Of a stretch of 64,000 nt of DNA, positions 33,181 to 43,668 are shown one piece after another. Position 1 is the first letter of the stretch. Each line of letters starts with the position of its first letter. Location of the stretch: positions 186,001 to 250,000 of the forward strand of contig JACJYA010000001.1 in assembly GCA_020636315.1 (NCBI GenBank), read 5' to 3'. A program made the position numbers and the translations under genes. Under the pieces are notes generated by a model. That model had not been told where the DNA came from, did not search any database, and worked only from the letters and a program-made list of their open reading frames with translations. This DNA is from Lewinellaceae bacterium. GTDB taxonomy: Bacteria > Bacteroidota > Bacteroidia > Chitinophagales > Saprospiraceae.

Positions 33181-36100
33181 TTACCTCGCCAGCGTCACAT
33201 CCCCGTAGAACAACTCCACCGCGCCATCCGAGAATTCCACTTCAGCCAGATAAGCGAAAACGGCCGGGTTCATCAGTTGGCCGCGGAAAACGCCGTCCCA
33301 GCCGAAGGTGGGGTCGTTAGGGGGGAAGTTGAAGGCCTGATAGACCGTCTCCCCCCAGCGATTGAAAATGAGAAGGGACCGGATATTCTCTACCGTTTCA
33401 TCCCCGAAAATGTAAAAAGTATCATTCTTCCCGTCATCATTGGGGCTGAAAGCGGAAGGGATATAGATATTTCGTTTTCGGTTGACAAAGACGAAGATGT
33501 CCTCTTCGGCTACACAGCCGCTGGAATCCCGGACGGTAACTTCGTAGCGGGTCGTGAAGGGGGGAGTGGCCAACGGCGTATCGCAGTCGTTGCAGTCGAG
33601 GCTTTCACCAGGAGTCCAGCTGAAGGCCAGGTTGGCCGGCGCCCGGTTAGCCAGCGCCCGGATCAGAATGGAGTGGCCGATCTGAATGGTAGTATCGGGA
33701 GGCAGGCTGACTACAAGCTTCTGAGGCTCCTCAATAACAAGGGCTCCCAGTTCATAACGGCAGCCATAGCTGTCCTCAACCCGGGCGAGGTATTGTCCGG
33801 GCGCCAGGGAAGAAAAGGCGCCGAAGGATTGCAGCGGGCCGTCATTCAACTGGTAGCTCAGGCCTTCCCCTTCTCCCTGTAGAATGATCCTGCCGTCATT
33901 CCGCCCAAAGCAGCTGATGTCCCTGGCATCAATCTCCACCTCCAGGCTTCGTTCAGGGACTTCGACGGTAAGCGCCTGCCGGCAACCGAGGGCATCGGTG
34001 GCCAGCACGGTGTATTCTCCCGGGCCGAGCTCCGCCCGATCTGCCGTGAAAGCACCGTCGTTCCAGCTGAAAATGTAAGGAGCGGCGCCTCCATTTACCT
34101 GAATGTCAATGGCGCCGTTGTCTTTATCGGGGCAGCTGGCCTGTACGCTGGCGGTTGGCTGGGGCAGGGCAGTGGTGGACAGCATGATGGTATGGGTGGA
34201 ATCGCATCCATTGGCGGAGGTGAACACTTCGGTATAGGGCCCGGGCTGGCTCTGATAAGCTCCGAAGATGAGGCTCGAATCTCCTGAACAGATGGTGCGG
34301 CTTTCATTTGTCAGAATGTTCTCCACACCCATCACTTCCACATGGATGAGGGAGTCGCAGCCGGCGGCGGTGGTGAAGAGAAAGTCCTGGGTATCACCCG
34401 GCGCCAGGGTGGCGCCATCGTAAGTGGTGGTGGTGCCTTCGCAGGTTTGCAGTTGGAGCGTCTGCTCATAGACGGGCAATTCGAGAACGGAAACCGTGAC
34501 GATGGAATCGCAACCGATCTGGGAAGTGAAAGTAAAATCCTGCTGTTCGCCGGCCAGCAGGCTGGTGCCGTTGTAGTTGGCGGTACTTCCCGAGCAGGCC
34601 TGCAGTTCCAGCTCCGTTTCGAAGATATCCACACCTTCTACGCTCACATTTACGACTGAGTCGCAGCCGAACTGGCTGGCCAGCACAAAACTTTGAGTGT
34701 CGCCCGGCGCCAGCGTGGCGCCATTGTAGGTGAGTGTGGTGCCCACGCAGGCCTGCAGGAGGAGGTCCTGCTCATAGGTGGGCAGTTGGAGTACACTGAC
34801 GTGGACGGTGGAGTCGCAGCCGTTCTGTGCAGCCATGGTGAAGTCCTGGCTTTCGCCCGCCAGCAGTGTGGCGCCGTTATAGCTTACCTGCTCTCCGGGG
34901 CATCCCTGGAGTTCCAGTTCGCTTTCAAAAACGGGCAGTTCAACAACAGAAACATTGACGGTGGAATCGCAACCGTTGCCGGCAGTATAGGTGAAGGACT
35001 GGCTGTCCCCCGGGTTGAGCACCGTACCGTTGTAGCTGGCCGTTGTTCCGGTACAGGCTTCCAGTACCAGGGAGGTTTCAAAGGTGGGGAGGGCCATTAC
35101 GCTTACCGTGACGATGGAATCGCAGCCGTTCTGGGAAATGAATTGAAACTGCTGGGTGTCTCCCGGCGCCAGTCCAACGCCCTGGTAAGTGACCGTCGTC
35201 TGCGGGCAGGTGAAAAACTCCAGGCTTTCTTCCAGTATATCCACCTCTTCCACCATAACATTGACCACTGAATCGCATCCCTCCTGAGTAGTGAAAACGA
35301 AAGTATCGGTGAAACCGGGAGGCAGGTTCATCCCATTATAGGCTACGGTGTTGCCTGTGCAGGCCTGCAATTGCAGATCCTGCTCATAGGTAGGCAGCTC
35401 GATGACGCTTACATTAATGGTGGAATCGCAGCCATTGGCGGCCGTGTAGGTAAAACGCTGAGCAGCTCCCGGCTGGAGTTCCGTGCCATCGAAGGTAGCG
35501 GTGTTTCCGGTGCAGGCCTCCAGTTCCACGCTGGATTCAAAGGTGGGCAATTCCATAACCGTCACGTGGACGGTGGAGTCACACCCGTTTTGGGCGCTGA
35601 GTACAAAGTCCTGGCTGTCGCCCGGCGCCAGCGTGGCGCCATTGTAAGTAACGGCCTCATCGGGGCAGGCTTCCAACTGCAGGCTGGACTCGAAAACCGG
35701 CAATTCCATAACCGAGACGTTGACGACCGAATCGCAACCGTTCGCTGCGGTGAAAGTGAAACTCTGAAATCCGCCCGCCGGCAGGCTGGCGCCTTCGTAG
35801 TCAACTGTTGTTCCCGGGCAGGCCGTCAGCTGCAGGCTCGACTCGAATACCGGCAGTTCAATCACAGAAACATTGACGGTAGAATCACAGCCATTGGCTG
35901 CCGTTAAGGTGAAACTCTGATCTGTTCCGGGATCGAGTTCGGCGCCATTGTAGGTAGCGGTGGACCCGGTGCAGGCCTCCAGCTCCAGATCCGATTCAAA
36001 GACGGGCAGCTCTGCGACCGCCACATTTATCGTGGAGTCGCAACCGTTAGCGGCCGTGTAGGTGAAACTTTGGGAGGCGCCCGGAGCCAGTGCTGTGCCA

Positions 36101-38790
36101 TCGAATATGACGGTGCTGCCGGTGCAGGCTTCCAGTTGAAGGCTCGATTCGTAGGTGGACAGTTCGATCACCGCAACACTCACTACGGAGTCGCATCCAT
36201 TGCCGGCGGTAAGTGTGAAATCCTGGGTTTCTCCGGGGTTGAGTTCGGCGCCATTGTAGCTGGCGGTGGAACCGGTGCAGGCCTCCAGTTCCAGGCTGGA
36301 GGCAAAGTTGGCAAGCTCGCTGACCATCACGTGGACGGTAGAATCGCAGCCGTTTGCGGCGGGGAAGGTGAAATCCTGGCTGTCGCCGGGGGCAAGTTCT
36401 ACCCCTTCATAAAGGATGGTAGAGCTGGGGCAGGTTTGAAGTTCCAGGGTTTCTTCGGCCGGCAACAATTCCAGCACCTCAACATTTACGACGGAGTCGC
36501 AGCCGTTCCGGGCGGCCAGGAGGAAGCTTTGGCTGTCGCCGGGGTTAAGCGTGGTATTTTCGTAGGTTACGGTGGTTCCGGTACAGGCTTCCAGTTGTAA
36601 GTTGGTTTCGAATACGGGCAGTTCGATGACCGACACATTGACCACCGAATCACAGCCTTCGGCTGAGGTGAACATAAAACTCTGGCTGGCGCCCGGGTCG
36701 ATTTCCATGCCGTTGTAGGTGGCGGTGGCGCCGGCGCAGGCTTCCAGTTCCAGGGCGGTGCTGTAGATGGGGTTCACCGTGATGGTGATCACTTCACTAT
36801 CTTCTCCGCAGCTGTTCGTAGCGGATGCCATGTAGGATTCCGTCTGGCCGGGGCTGACGGTGATCAGAGAATCGGTTGCACCGGTGCTCCACGAGAGGGC
36901 GTCCTCATTCATAGCTTCCACGGAGATCGTAGCGCTCTCTCCCTCACAGATCGCCTGGTTTCCGTCGATGATATCGACTGTTGGCAACGGGTTGACGGTG
37001 ATGGTGAAGCTGGTGTCCGCCTGGCCACAATTGTTGGTTGCCAGGATGTCATAGCTGGTGGTCTGAGCCGGTGCAACGGTGAGAAAAGTAGAATCCATCA
37101 ACCCGTTACCCCACTGCAGCGATGTGGCAAAAGCCGGGTTGATCTCCAGCGTTGCGCTGTCGCCCATACAGATCTCCTGGCTGCCCTGCAACACTTCAAT
37201 AGAGGGCGCTTCCAGGATGTCTATGGAGAATGTCGTATCAATATTTCCGCAGGTATTGGAAATGCTGACCGAGTAATCCTCAGATTGAGCCGGGCTGACG
37301 GTAATGGTAGTGTCCGTGCTTCCGTTAGACCACATAATGGCGTCGGCCAGCTCGGGGGAAATGGTAAGCGTGGCGCTTTCTCCCTGACAGATGGCCTGGC
37401 TGCCTTCAACTACTTCCAGTGCCGGAGGGAAGGAAACCTCCACGGTGATCGCCTCTTCTACATATCCGCAGCTGTTGCTGCCGCTTACGATGTAGGTATC
37501 GGTTTGAGTAGGAGAAAAGGTATTGGTCGGGCCGGAAACGCCGTTTGACCAGAATACTTCGTCAATATTCATGGGGAATACGTCGAGCGTTACGCTTTCT
37601 CCCAGGCAGATGGACTGGTCTCCCTGGTTGATCGCGATTGACGGCATAGGGCTGACTTCTACCAGGATATTTTCCTGTAGGGTGAGGCATTCATTAGAAG
37701 CGGTTACGGTGTAAACCTGAGTCTGGCTGGGCGTCACGAAGATCTGGGTCAGTGGAGGTGCGTTATTCCAGGAGAGGTTATCGGCATTCTCAACCTGGAC
37801 TTCCAGCGTGGCGACCTCGCCTTCGCAGATGCTCTGGTCTCCCTGGATGACGGCCAGGGTGGGCAGAGGCGTCACATTGATATTGACGACTTGCAGGTCC
37901 ATTCCGCATTGGCTGGAGGCCGTAACGGTCAATACCTCAGAAGAGGACGGAGTAAAGACAATGGGGGTGCCAACAAAGCCATTGGACCATTCGATCAGGT
38001 CCGTATTCTGAGCCAGGGCGTTGAGGGTTACGGATTCTCCTTCGCAGATGTTAACATCGGACAGAGGGGACAGGGTGGGCAAAGGAGTAACGTTAACCGT
38101 TATCGTCTCCGAGTCGGCTCCGCAACCATTGGCGGCAGTAGCCGTTACGGCCATCGTGTTGTTGGCGGTGAAGGTGGTAGAGGGCCCCGACGCCCCATTT
38201 GACCAGTTGATGGCGGCGCCGTTGGAGGCCATGGCGGTAAGGGTGACCTGTTCGCCGGCACAGACGTCGATGGCCCCGGGGGAAATACTTATGGAAGGGG
38301 GCAGGCAGAAGGTGCCGGAATAGCCCGGTGAAGGGTTGCTGGTGCCCGGCCCGCCGGGGCAGCCGTTTTCTTCCATTCCTCCTCCATTCCAGTTGGGGGG
38401 GAAGCCATTGACGACCACCATTACGGGAAAGGTCTGAGTGGGTTCGTTGCTGGCAACGAAGTAGGGGCCGCTGCCCGGAGTCCCCCAGGTAACTGTATTG
38501 CCCGAAATGGAAGCATTGAAGGTCGTGCCGTTCAGGCTGGTGAGGCTGGGCGGTGTTACGCTGATGATCGGCGTGGCCGAGGTGAAATAAAACCCCTGGG
38601 TCCCGCCTAAAATACCTCCGGAGTAATCACTGCCGGCAATATGGATGGTCATGTCGATGGTATAAGTGCCATCGCCGTTATCGATCAGGCCATTGATCAC
38701 ATATCCGGAGCCATCACAGGCCAACCCCGTCAGGGGCAGGGTTAGAAAGCTCAGAAAAAGGGTGAAGATACTAGGGTAAAGTTTTCTCAT
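33181..38790 (-). CDS. giant repeat surface protein with type IX secretion (CHU_C type B) C-terminal domain
   Basis: The 1869-residue product has a signal peptide (MRKLYPSIFTLFLSFL to TGLAC), a short N-terminal domain, seven Ig-like repeats of about 77 residues with an ICEGES-type start and a Cys pair each, seventeen 51-residue repeats (consensus LxLEACTGxTxxYNGxxL then FTxxAxNGCDSTVNVSV), two SprB-like repeats (SCPDKDNGAIDIQ, SCFGRNDGRIIL) and a gliding-motility-type C-terminal domain (IYIPSAFSPNDDGKND then FNRWGETVYQ). The C-terminus marks it as a type IX secretion client attached to the surface. It is probably an adhesin. It is the second gene of a two-gene operon with the VCBS protein, 7 bases downstream of it. 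Confidence 0.92.
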   Translation of the reverse strand: MRKLYPSIFTLFLSFLTLPLTGLACDGSGYVINGLIDNGDGTYTIDMTIHIAGSDYSGGILGGTQGFYFTSATPIISVTPPSLTSLNGTTFNASISGNTVTWGTPGSGPYFVASNEPTQTFPVMVVVNGFPPNWNGGGMEENGCPGGPGTSNPSPGYSGTFCLPPSISISPGAIDVCAGEQVTLTAMASNGAAINWSNGASGPSTTFTANNTMAVTATAANGCGADSETITVNVTPLPTLSPLSDVNICEGESVTLNALAQNTDLIEWSNGFVGTPIVFTPSSSEVLTVTASSQCGMDLQVVNINVTPLPTLAVIQGDQSICEGEVATLEVQVENADNLSWNNAPPLTQIFVTPSQTQVYTVTASNECLTLQENILVEVSPMPSIAINQGDQSICLGESVTLDVFPMNIDEVFWSNGVSGPTNTFSPTQTDTYIVSGSNSCGYVEEAITVEVSFPPALEVVEGSQAICQGESATLTISPELADAIMWSNGSTDTTITVSPAQSEDYSVSISNTCGNIDTTFSIDILEAPSIEVLQGSQEICMGDSATLEINPAFATSLQWGNGLMDSTFLTVAPAQTTSYDILATNNCGQADTSFTITVNPLPTVDIIDGNQAICEGESATISVEAMNEDALSWSTGATDSLITVSPGQTESYMASATNSCGEDSEVITITVNPIYSTALELEACAGATATYNGMEIDPGASQSFMFTSAEGCDSVVNVSVIELPVFETNLQLEACTGTTVTYENTTLNPGDSQSFLLAARNGCDSVVNVEVLELLPAEETLELQTCPSSTILYEGVELAPGDSQDFTFPAANGCDSTVHVMVSELANFASSLELEACTGSTASYNGAELNPGETQDFTLTAGNGCDSVVSVAVIELSTYESSLQLEACTGSTVIFDGTALAPGASQSFTYTAANGCDSTINVAVAELPVFESDLELEACTGSTATYNGAELDPGTDQSFTLTAANGCDSTVNVSVIELPVFESSLQLTACPGTTVDYEGASLPAGGFQSFTFTAANGCDSVVNVSVMELPVFESSLQLEACPDEAVTYNGATLAPGDSQDFVLSAQNGCDSTVHVTVMELPTFESSVELEACTGNTATFDGTELQPGAAQRFTYTAANGCDSTINVSVIELPTYEQDLQLQACTGNTVAYNGMNLPPGFTDTFVFTTQEGCDSVVNVMVEEVDILEESLEFFTCPQTTVTYQGVGLAPGDTQQFQFISQNGCDSIVTVSVMALPTFETSLVLEACTGTTASYNGTVLNPGDSQSFTYTAGNGCDSTVNVSVVELPVFESELELQGCPGEQVSYNGATLLAGESQDFTMAAQNGCDSTVHVSVLQLPTYEQDLLLQACVGTTLTYNGATLAPGDTQSFVLASQFGCDSVVNVSVEGVDIFETELELQACSGSTANYNGTSLLAGEQQDFTFTSQIGCDSIVTVSVLELPVYEQTLQLQTCEGTTTTYDGATLAPGDTQDFLFTTAAGCDSLIHVEVMGVENILTNESRTICSGDSSLIFGAYQSQPGPYTEVFTSANGCDSTHTIMLSTTALPQPTASVQASCPDKDNGAIDIQVNGGAAPYIFSWNDGAFTADRAELGPGEYTVLATDALGCRQALTVEVPERSLEVEIDARDISCFGRNDGRIILQGEGEGLSYQLNDGPLQSFGAFSSLAPGQYLARVEDSYGCRYELGALVIEEPQKLVVSLPPDTTIQIGHSILIRALANRAPANLAFSWTPGESLDCNDCDTPLATPPFTTRYEVTVRDSSGCVAEEDIFVFVNRKRNIYIPSAFSPNDDGKNDTFYIFGDETVENIRSLLIFNRWGETVYQAFNFPPNDPTFGWDGVFRGQLMNPAVFAYLAEVEFSDGAVELFYGDVTLAR
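34170..36770 (-). repeat. seventeen 153-bp tandem repeats inside the adhesin gene
   Basis: The period of 153 bases (51 codons) is seen from the recurring GARTCGCARCC segment (GCDS). Each copy has one Cys in EACTG/QTCEG and one in NGCDS, about 27 residues apart, so each unit may be closed by a disulfide. Copies differ at many bases, so expansion is old with continued drift. Confidence 0.85.
36780..38310 (-). repeat. seven Ig-like repeats inside the adhesin gene
   Basis: Units of about 77 residues, each with an (I/V)C-x-G-(E/D) start, a WSNG-type middle and a (N/S)xCG end. These resemble Ig-like/PKD-type stalk domains of Bacteroidota surface proteins. Confidence 0.75.
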
Positions 38791-38797
38791 CGGGCTA

Positions 38798-40948
38798 TTA
38801 TTTGATTAACATTAATTTTCCTCCACCCTCCCGGTTTCCGGAACGGATGCGAAAGAAATACAGGCCGGCCGGCAGCCCGGCCAGGTTGGCCGGGCGCCCT
38901 GTTTCTGTTTTTTCGTGGAACACCAGGCGCCCCGTAACATCGAAGAGCAGAAGAGTAGCTGGGCCGGAGTGCCCTTCCCACTCAAAGCTGACTGATCCGC
39001 GGGCAGGGTTGGGAATGGCTCTGGCGGTGAGCTGCCCCGTGGCCGGCTCGCTGGTTGAGGTAACCTGGCCGGCCTCAAAGGCCTCTACGCCTCCCCGCAT
39101 GTTGCCGGCGATTATTTCCGGAACGCCATCGGCATTCAGGTCATGTAGGGCCAGGGTGGCCCTTTCTCCGACATCGATCCCGGAAAAGCCGGAAGTTATA
39201 AGTGCAAATGGTGCGTCAAGGCGGCCTTCATAGACGCTTATCGTTCCATCCCTCTGGCCGTAAAATATGAGGTAGCTCCCATCTTCCTGTTTCAGGAAGA
39301 AAGGGCTGCATTCCTGGAAATATCCCTGCGGGGCTACTGCTCCCAGAGTGTCTTCCACTAAGGTGAACTGAGGCGATGAGGGCGTTCCGGAATTCTCGAT
39401 CAGCGCCATCGTTCCGTTGCGGGCGCCGCAGAGCAGGTCGAGTGTCCCGTTCTCATCTACGTCGATCAGCTGAGGCCGCGCATAACCATAGAGCGACACA
39501 CCCGACAACGGATTGGGGCTCATCGGGAAATAATTGCTCAGTGCACTCTGGCTGTTGGTGTAAACCTGCATGCTCCCGTTTTCCAGCCCCAGGACGAGTT
39601 CGGGGATGCCGTCTCCGGTCAGGTCGCCGACGGCGGGATGGATGGCTTTGAGGTTGTAAATGCTGAGCATGCCGAAATCCTCGGTGGCCAGGGTGAATTC
39701 CGGCTGCCCGGCGCTTCCCGTATTGAGGTATAGGGCAATCCCGGAAGTATAGCCATAGATGGGATGGGCGGAATTGTAGGCGATCAGCAGGTCGGGCAGC
39801 CCGTCTTCATTAACGTCCCAGATGGCGGGGCTGGAGCGGAAGCCGTGGTCGATCATGTCTTTGGCCAGGAAGCGGCTGGATTGCAGGTTCCAGCTTCCGT
39901 CTCCATTGTCGCGGCGGAAGAGGTAGATGTCATTGCCGAACGGGCTGAAACCGGCTCCATTGATGCGGTTGGTGGCAACGATGAGGCGGGGGGCGCCATC
40001 TTCTTCCAGGCTGACAATATAGGGCGCCGGGAACTCGGTTAGCGGCTCCCCTCCGAAGAGCCAGTCTGTAGTAGATTGGGTGAGCTGCGCCGTTTGGTTA
40101 TCCCCTCCGTTGGCCAGCAGTTGGATGTGGTAGTCGTAAATACCGCTGAACAGCAGGTCCTGGTCGCCGTCCTCGTCATCGTCCAGAAGAAGCATGGCGG
40201 AGCCGGCACAGCCCGAAGGATTGCTGAAACGCCCGGGGTCGCAGCTGTGCAGTTCAAAGGTGCCGTCCAGGGTGTAGGTGGCTTCCCCCCAGCAATCGTC
40301 CCGAAGTTCAAAGGCCAGGCTGTCACAGCCTCCCACCTCCATGGAGATGTTTTCGTAATACTGGAGTTGGGTTCCGCCCTGCGGAATATAGAGCAGGTCG
40401 GGTAGTTCGTCCCCGTTAATGTCGGCAACGGCGGGTAAGTCAAAAGCATGGATCCGGATGAGGGTATCGTTGAGGCTATTGTACAACTGGAGCCGCCGGG
40501 CCTGAAAATCCAGGCTGCCGTCAGAGGTTGGCTGGCGGAGATATACCTTCAGGGCGACATCGGCAGCGCTGCTCAGTTCCTCGGTGGTCAGCAGGTCGGC
40601 CAGCCCGTCGCAGTTGAGGTCGGTTATTTTTGCCATTTGGTTGAGGGGGGGCAGGGCTGATTCGTAAGCGGGAGCGTAGCCATAAAGGATTCCCTCGGTG
40701 GTGGAGACGGCTACAAAGGGCAGTGCTTTAGCCCCAACGCGGTCGAAGACGAGCAGGTCTGTCAGCCCGTCGGCATTGAGGTGGATGTTGGCAAACTGAG
40801 GAGCTTCCAACCCTCCGGCCAACGCATAGGCAAGCCGGCGCCCTTCCTGGAAAAATGGGATGCTTTCTGCGGGCCGGTAAGAAGGGAGCTGGGCCCAAAG
40901 GGAAAAAGCACCTGTCAGGGAAAAAAAGAAGGTGGTTGCAATGCGCAT
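38798..40948 (-). CDS. exported FG-GAP/VCBS repeat protein with type IX sorting domain (type A)
   Basis: The 716-residue product has a signal peptide (MRIATTFFFSLTGAFSLWAQ). It has several FG-GAP/VCBS-like calcium-binding beta-propeller segments (DLNCDGLADLLTTEE, DVNEDGLPDLLIAYN, DVDENGTLDLLCGAR, DLNADGVPEIIAGNM) and a C-terminal type IX sorting domain (AIPNPARGSVSFEW to LAGLPAGLYFFRI). The propeller may bind polymers or matrix. It is the first gene of the operon with the giant adhesin. Its upstream region has a GACTG-CAAA-CAGTC hairpin (40961-40974). Confidence 0.9.
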   Translation of the reverse strand: MRIATTFFFSLTGAFSLWAQLPSYRPAESIPFFQEGRRLAYALAGGLEAPQFANIHLNADGLTDLLVFDRVGAKALPFVAVSTTEGILYGYAPAYESALPPLNQMAKITDLNCDGLADLLTTEELSSAADVALKVYLRQPTSDGSLDFQARRLQLYNSLNDTLIRIHAFDLPAVADINGDELPDLLYIPQGGTQLQYYENISMEVGGCDSLAFELRDDCWGEATYTLDGTFELHSCDPGRFSNPSGCAGSAMLLLDDDEDGDQDLLFSGIYDYHIQLLANGGDNQTAQLTQSTTDWLFGGEPLTEFPAPYIVSLEEDGAPRLIVATNRINGAGFSPFGNDIYLFRRDNGDGSWNLQSSRFLAKDMIDHGFRSSPAIWDVNEDGLPDLLIAYNSAHPIYGYTSGIALYLNTGSAGQPEFTLATEDFGMLSIYNLKAIHPAVGDLTGDGIPELVLGLENGSMQVYTNSQSALSNYFPMSPNPLSGVSLYGYARPQLIDVDENGTLDLLCGARNGTMALIENSGTPSSPQFTLVEDTLGAVAPQGYFQECSPFFLKQEDGSYLIFYGQRDGTISVYEGRLDAPFALITSGFSGIDVGERATLALHDLNADGVPEIIAGNMRGGVEAFEAGQVTSTSEPATGQLTARAIPNPARGSVSFEWEGHSGPATLLLFDVTGRLVFHEKTETGRPANLAGLPAGLYFFRIRSGNREGGGKLMLIK

Positions 40949-41027
40949 GGCGGTTTTTTTGACTGCAAACAGTCAGAACTTGCCTGGAAAATAAGCAATG
41001 ACAACCTCTGGCCGAAATGTTTTCCCA

Positions 41028-41035
41028 TAAATTTG
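41028..41035 (+). promoter_or_regulatory. -7 box upstream of the ligase-associated helicase
   Basis: TAAATTTG is a perfect TAnnTTTG, 93 bases before the ATG. A clear TTG at the -33 position is not seen, so the assignment is moderate. Confidence 0.4.
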
Positions 41036-41127
41036 GTTAATTATATGCCGAACGGGAAATAATTCGGGCTGAACAGGCTGTAACTGTCTGCAACCTTACG
41101 CATTCCCGGATGTTTAGGGATAGACGC

Positions 41128-43608
41128 ATGGAAAAGAAGGAACTCCTACATATTGGCAGGCAGTGGTTCCGGCGGGAGGGCTGGGAGCCTTTCCCTTTTC
41201 AGCTGAAGGCGTGGGAGTACTACCTCGATGGTTACAGCGGCCTGGTTAATGCGCCTACGGGTACGGGAAAGACTTATTCGCTGGCCATTCCGATTTTGCT
41301 GGAGGGGATTACCAGCCTCCCCCCGGCCCCCTCCAAAGGAGGGGGAAAGGGCTCAGTGGAGGCTGGCCGGGGGCTTTTCGCCATCTGGATCACCCCCATT
41401 CGGGCATTGACGAAGGAAATCCAGAGCTCCATACAACAGGCTGCCGATGATCTTGGGCTCAATTGGCAGGTGGCCATCCGCAGTGGTGACACCAAAACCA
41501 GCGAGCGCCGGAAGCAGAAGAAAAATCCGCCCCAGGTTCTCATTACTACTCCGGAAAGCCTGCACCTGTTGCTGTCGAATAAAGGCTATTCCCAATATTT
41601 TCGACACCTCAGAGCCATTGTAGTAGATGAATGGCACGAGCTGCTTGGTTCCAAACGCGGCGTACAGATGGAGCTGGCGCTCTCCCGCCTGAAAGGCATG
41701 TTGCCGTGGCTAAAAGTATGGGGTATTTCCGCTACCATTGGCAACATGGAAGAAGCCCTGGCGGTACTCTTGGGCAATACCCTGGAAACCGGCCGCTTCA
41801 AAGTCGTCCGTGCTGAAGTTCCCAAACAGATCGAAATCGAATCCATCCTGCCCGACGAAATCGAACGCTTCCCCTGGGCGGGCCACCTGGGTATAAAGCT
41901 GCTGGAAAAAGTACTTCCCATCCTGGAGCAAAGCCAGAGTACACTGATTTTTACCAATACCCGGGCGCAATGCGAAATATGGTATCAGAACCTGCTTGAA
42001 ATAGCCCCCGGCCTGGCCGGTGCGATTGCTATGCACCACGGCTCCATTGCCCGCGAATTGCGCGATTGGGTGGAGGATGCCCTGCACCAGGGCATCCTGA
42101 AGGCCGTAGTCTGTACCTCCAGCCTTGACCTGGGAGTCGATTTTCGCCCCGTAGAGTCCATCATACAGATCGGCAGCCCGAAAGGAATAGCGCGATTCAT
42201 GCAACGGGCGGGCCGCAGCGGCCACCAGCCGGGGGCGCTGAGTAAGATATACTTCGTTCCGGCACACTCCCTGGAGCTGATCGAAGCGGCTGCGTTGCGC
42301 CGCGCTATCAAAGCAGGCGAACTGGAGAGCCGCATTCCCTATATCCGCTCTTTCGACGTGTTGCTGCAGTACCTGGTTACCCTCGCCGTCTCAGAAGGCT
42401 TCCGCCCGGAAGAGATCTACGGAGAAGTAAAAGGCACCTATTCTTTCAGCAGCATGACGGAAGACGAATGGGCATGGTGCCTGGATTTCATCACTACCGG
42501 TGGCCAGTCACTGGAGGTTTACGATGAATACAAAAAAGTGATCGTTGAGGATGGCTTATACAAGGTGGTGAGCCGGCGCACCGCCATGCGCCACCGCCTG
42601 CAGGTCGGCACTATCGTTGGTGATGTTAGCATGACGATCAAATATCTGAACGGCAAGCGGATCGGTACGATCGAAGAGTGGTTCATCGCTCAGTTGCGCC
42701 CGGGCGATGTGTTCTGGTTTGCGGGCCGCAGCCTGGAACTGGTGCGCATCAAGGATATGACGGTGCAGGTGAAGCGCAGCAATAAGAAAACCGGCAAGAT
42801 CCCCAGCTGGCTTGGAGGGAGAATGCCGCTGTCTTCTCAGCTTTCCTCCTCCCTGCGGTTCAAGATGGCGCAGCTCAGCCGGCGGGACCTGACAGACGTG
42901 GAGTTGCAAAAACTGCAACCCCTCATCGAGTTGCAGGGCCGCCGTTCTCATGTGCCGGGCGAAGGAGAGTTTCTCATCGAGTATTTCCGGAGCCGTGAGG
43001 GATATCACCTGGTCTTTTATCCTTATGAGGGCCGCTTCGTTCACGAGGGAATGGGGGCGCTCATCGCCTATCGCATCTCCCGCCTGCAGCCGATCAGTTT
43101 TTCCATCGCGATGAACGATTACGGCTTCGAACTGCTTTCCGATTCCGAGATCCCCATTGAGGAAGCGCTGGAGAAAGAGCTCTTTTCGGTTGAAAACCTG
43201 AGCCTGGATATCCAGGCCAGCATAAACGCCGCCGAAATGGCCAGGCGGCGCTTCCGGGACATTGCCAGTATCGCCGGGCTCATCTTCCGGGGCTATCCCG
43301 GCAAGCAGAAGAAGGACCGCCACCTGCAGTCTTCCTCCCAACTCTTTTTCGAGGTCTTCAATGATTATGAGCCCAATAACCTGCTGCTCCTTCAGGCTTT
43401 TGACGAGGTGATGAGCTTCCAGCTCGAAGAGGCGCGCCTGCGGGCCGCTCTGAAGCGCATACAGGGCCAGCGCATAGTACTCAGCCGGCCCGAACGGGCC
43501 ACGCCGTTTGCGTTTCCCATAATAGTGGATCGCCTGCGGGAAAGGATGAGTAGCGAGAAGCTGGAAGACCGCATCCGGAAGATGAAATTGCAGCTGATCC
43601 GGGATTGA
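41128..43608 (+). CDS. ligase-associated DNA damage response DEXH helicase (Lhr-like)
   Basis: The 826-residue product (ATG 41128; ATG 41110 also possible) is a superfamily-2 helicase with Walker A APTGTGKT (about 42-49), DEWH box (VVDEWHELLGSKRG), motif III (SATIGNMEEA) and motif VI (QRAGRSGH), followed by a long Lhr-type C-terminal region. It matches the helicase of the ligase-associated DNA damage response cluster, normally encoded with a DNA ligase, an exonuclease and PdeM; only PdeM is present here, after 60 bases. The TPR-free helicase probably supports repair of single-strand breaks or ends. Length fits the family. Confidence 0.93.
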   Translation: MEKKELLHIGRQWFRREGWEPFPFQLKAWEYYLDGYSGLVNAPTGTGKTYSLAIPILLEGITSLPPAPSKGGGKGSVEAGRGLFAIWITPIRALTKEIQSSIQQAADDLGLNWQVAIRSGDTKTSERRKQKKNPPQVLITTPESLHLLLSNKGYSQYFRHLRAIVVDEWHELLGSKRGVQMELALSRLKGMLPWLKVWGISATIGNMEEALAVLLGNTLETGRFKVVRAEVPKQIEIESILPDEIERFPWAGHLGIKLLEKVLPILEQSQSTLIFTNTRAQCEIWYQNLLEIAPGLAGAIAMHHGSIARELRDWVEDALHQGILKAVVCTSSLDLGVDFRPVESIIQIGSPKGIARFMQRAGRSGHQPGALSKIYFVPAHSLELIEAAALRRAIKAGELESRIPYIRSFDVLLQYLVTLAVSEGFRPEEIYGEVKGTYSFSSMTEDEWAWCLDFITTGGQSLEVYDEYKKVIVEDGLYKVVSRRTAMRHRLQVGTIVGDVSMTIKYLNGKRIGTIEEWFIAQLRPGDVFWFAGRSLELVRIKDMTVQVKRSNKKTGKIPSWLGGRMPLSSQLSSSLRFKMAQLSRRDLTDVELQKLQPLIELQGRRSHVPGEGEFLIEYFRSREGYHLVFYPYEGRFVHEGMGALIAYRISRLQPISFSIAMNDYGFELLSDSEIPIEEALEKELFSVENLSLDIQASINAAEMARRRFRDIASIAGLIFRGYPGKQKKDRHLQSSSQLFFEVFNDYEPNNLLLLQAFDEVMSFQLEEARLRAALKRIQGQRIVLSRPERATPFAFPIIVDRLRERMSSEKLEDRIRKMKLQLIRD

Positions 43609-43668
43609 TTGTTAACGGGCAGCAGGTACAGGGAATGAAATTTGAACAAACTCCTATCTTTGCCTCTT

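Noticed and set aside
34170..36770. CRISPR or satellite interpretation of the 153-base repeats
   Set aside because: Repeats keep an open frame and a protein consensus, so they are coding.
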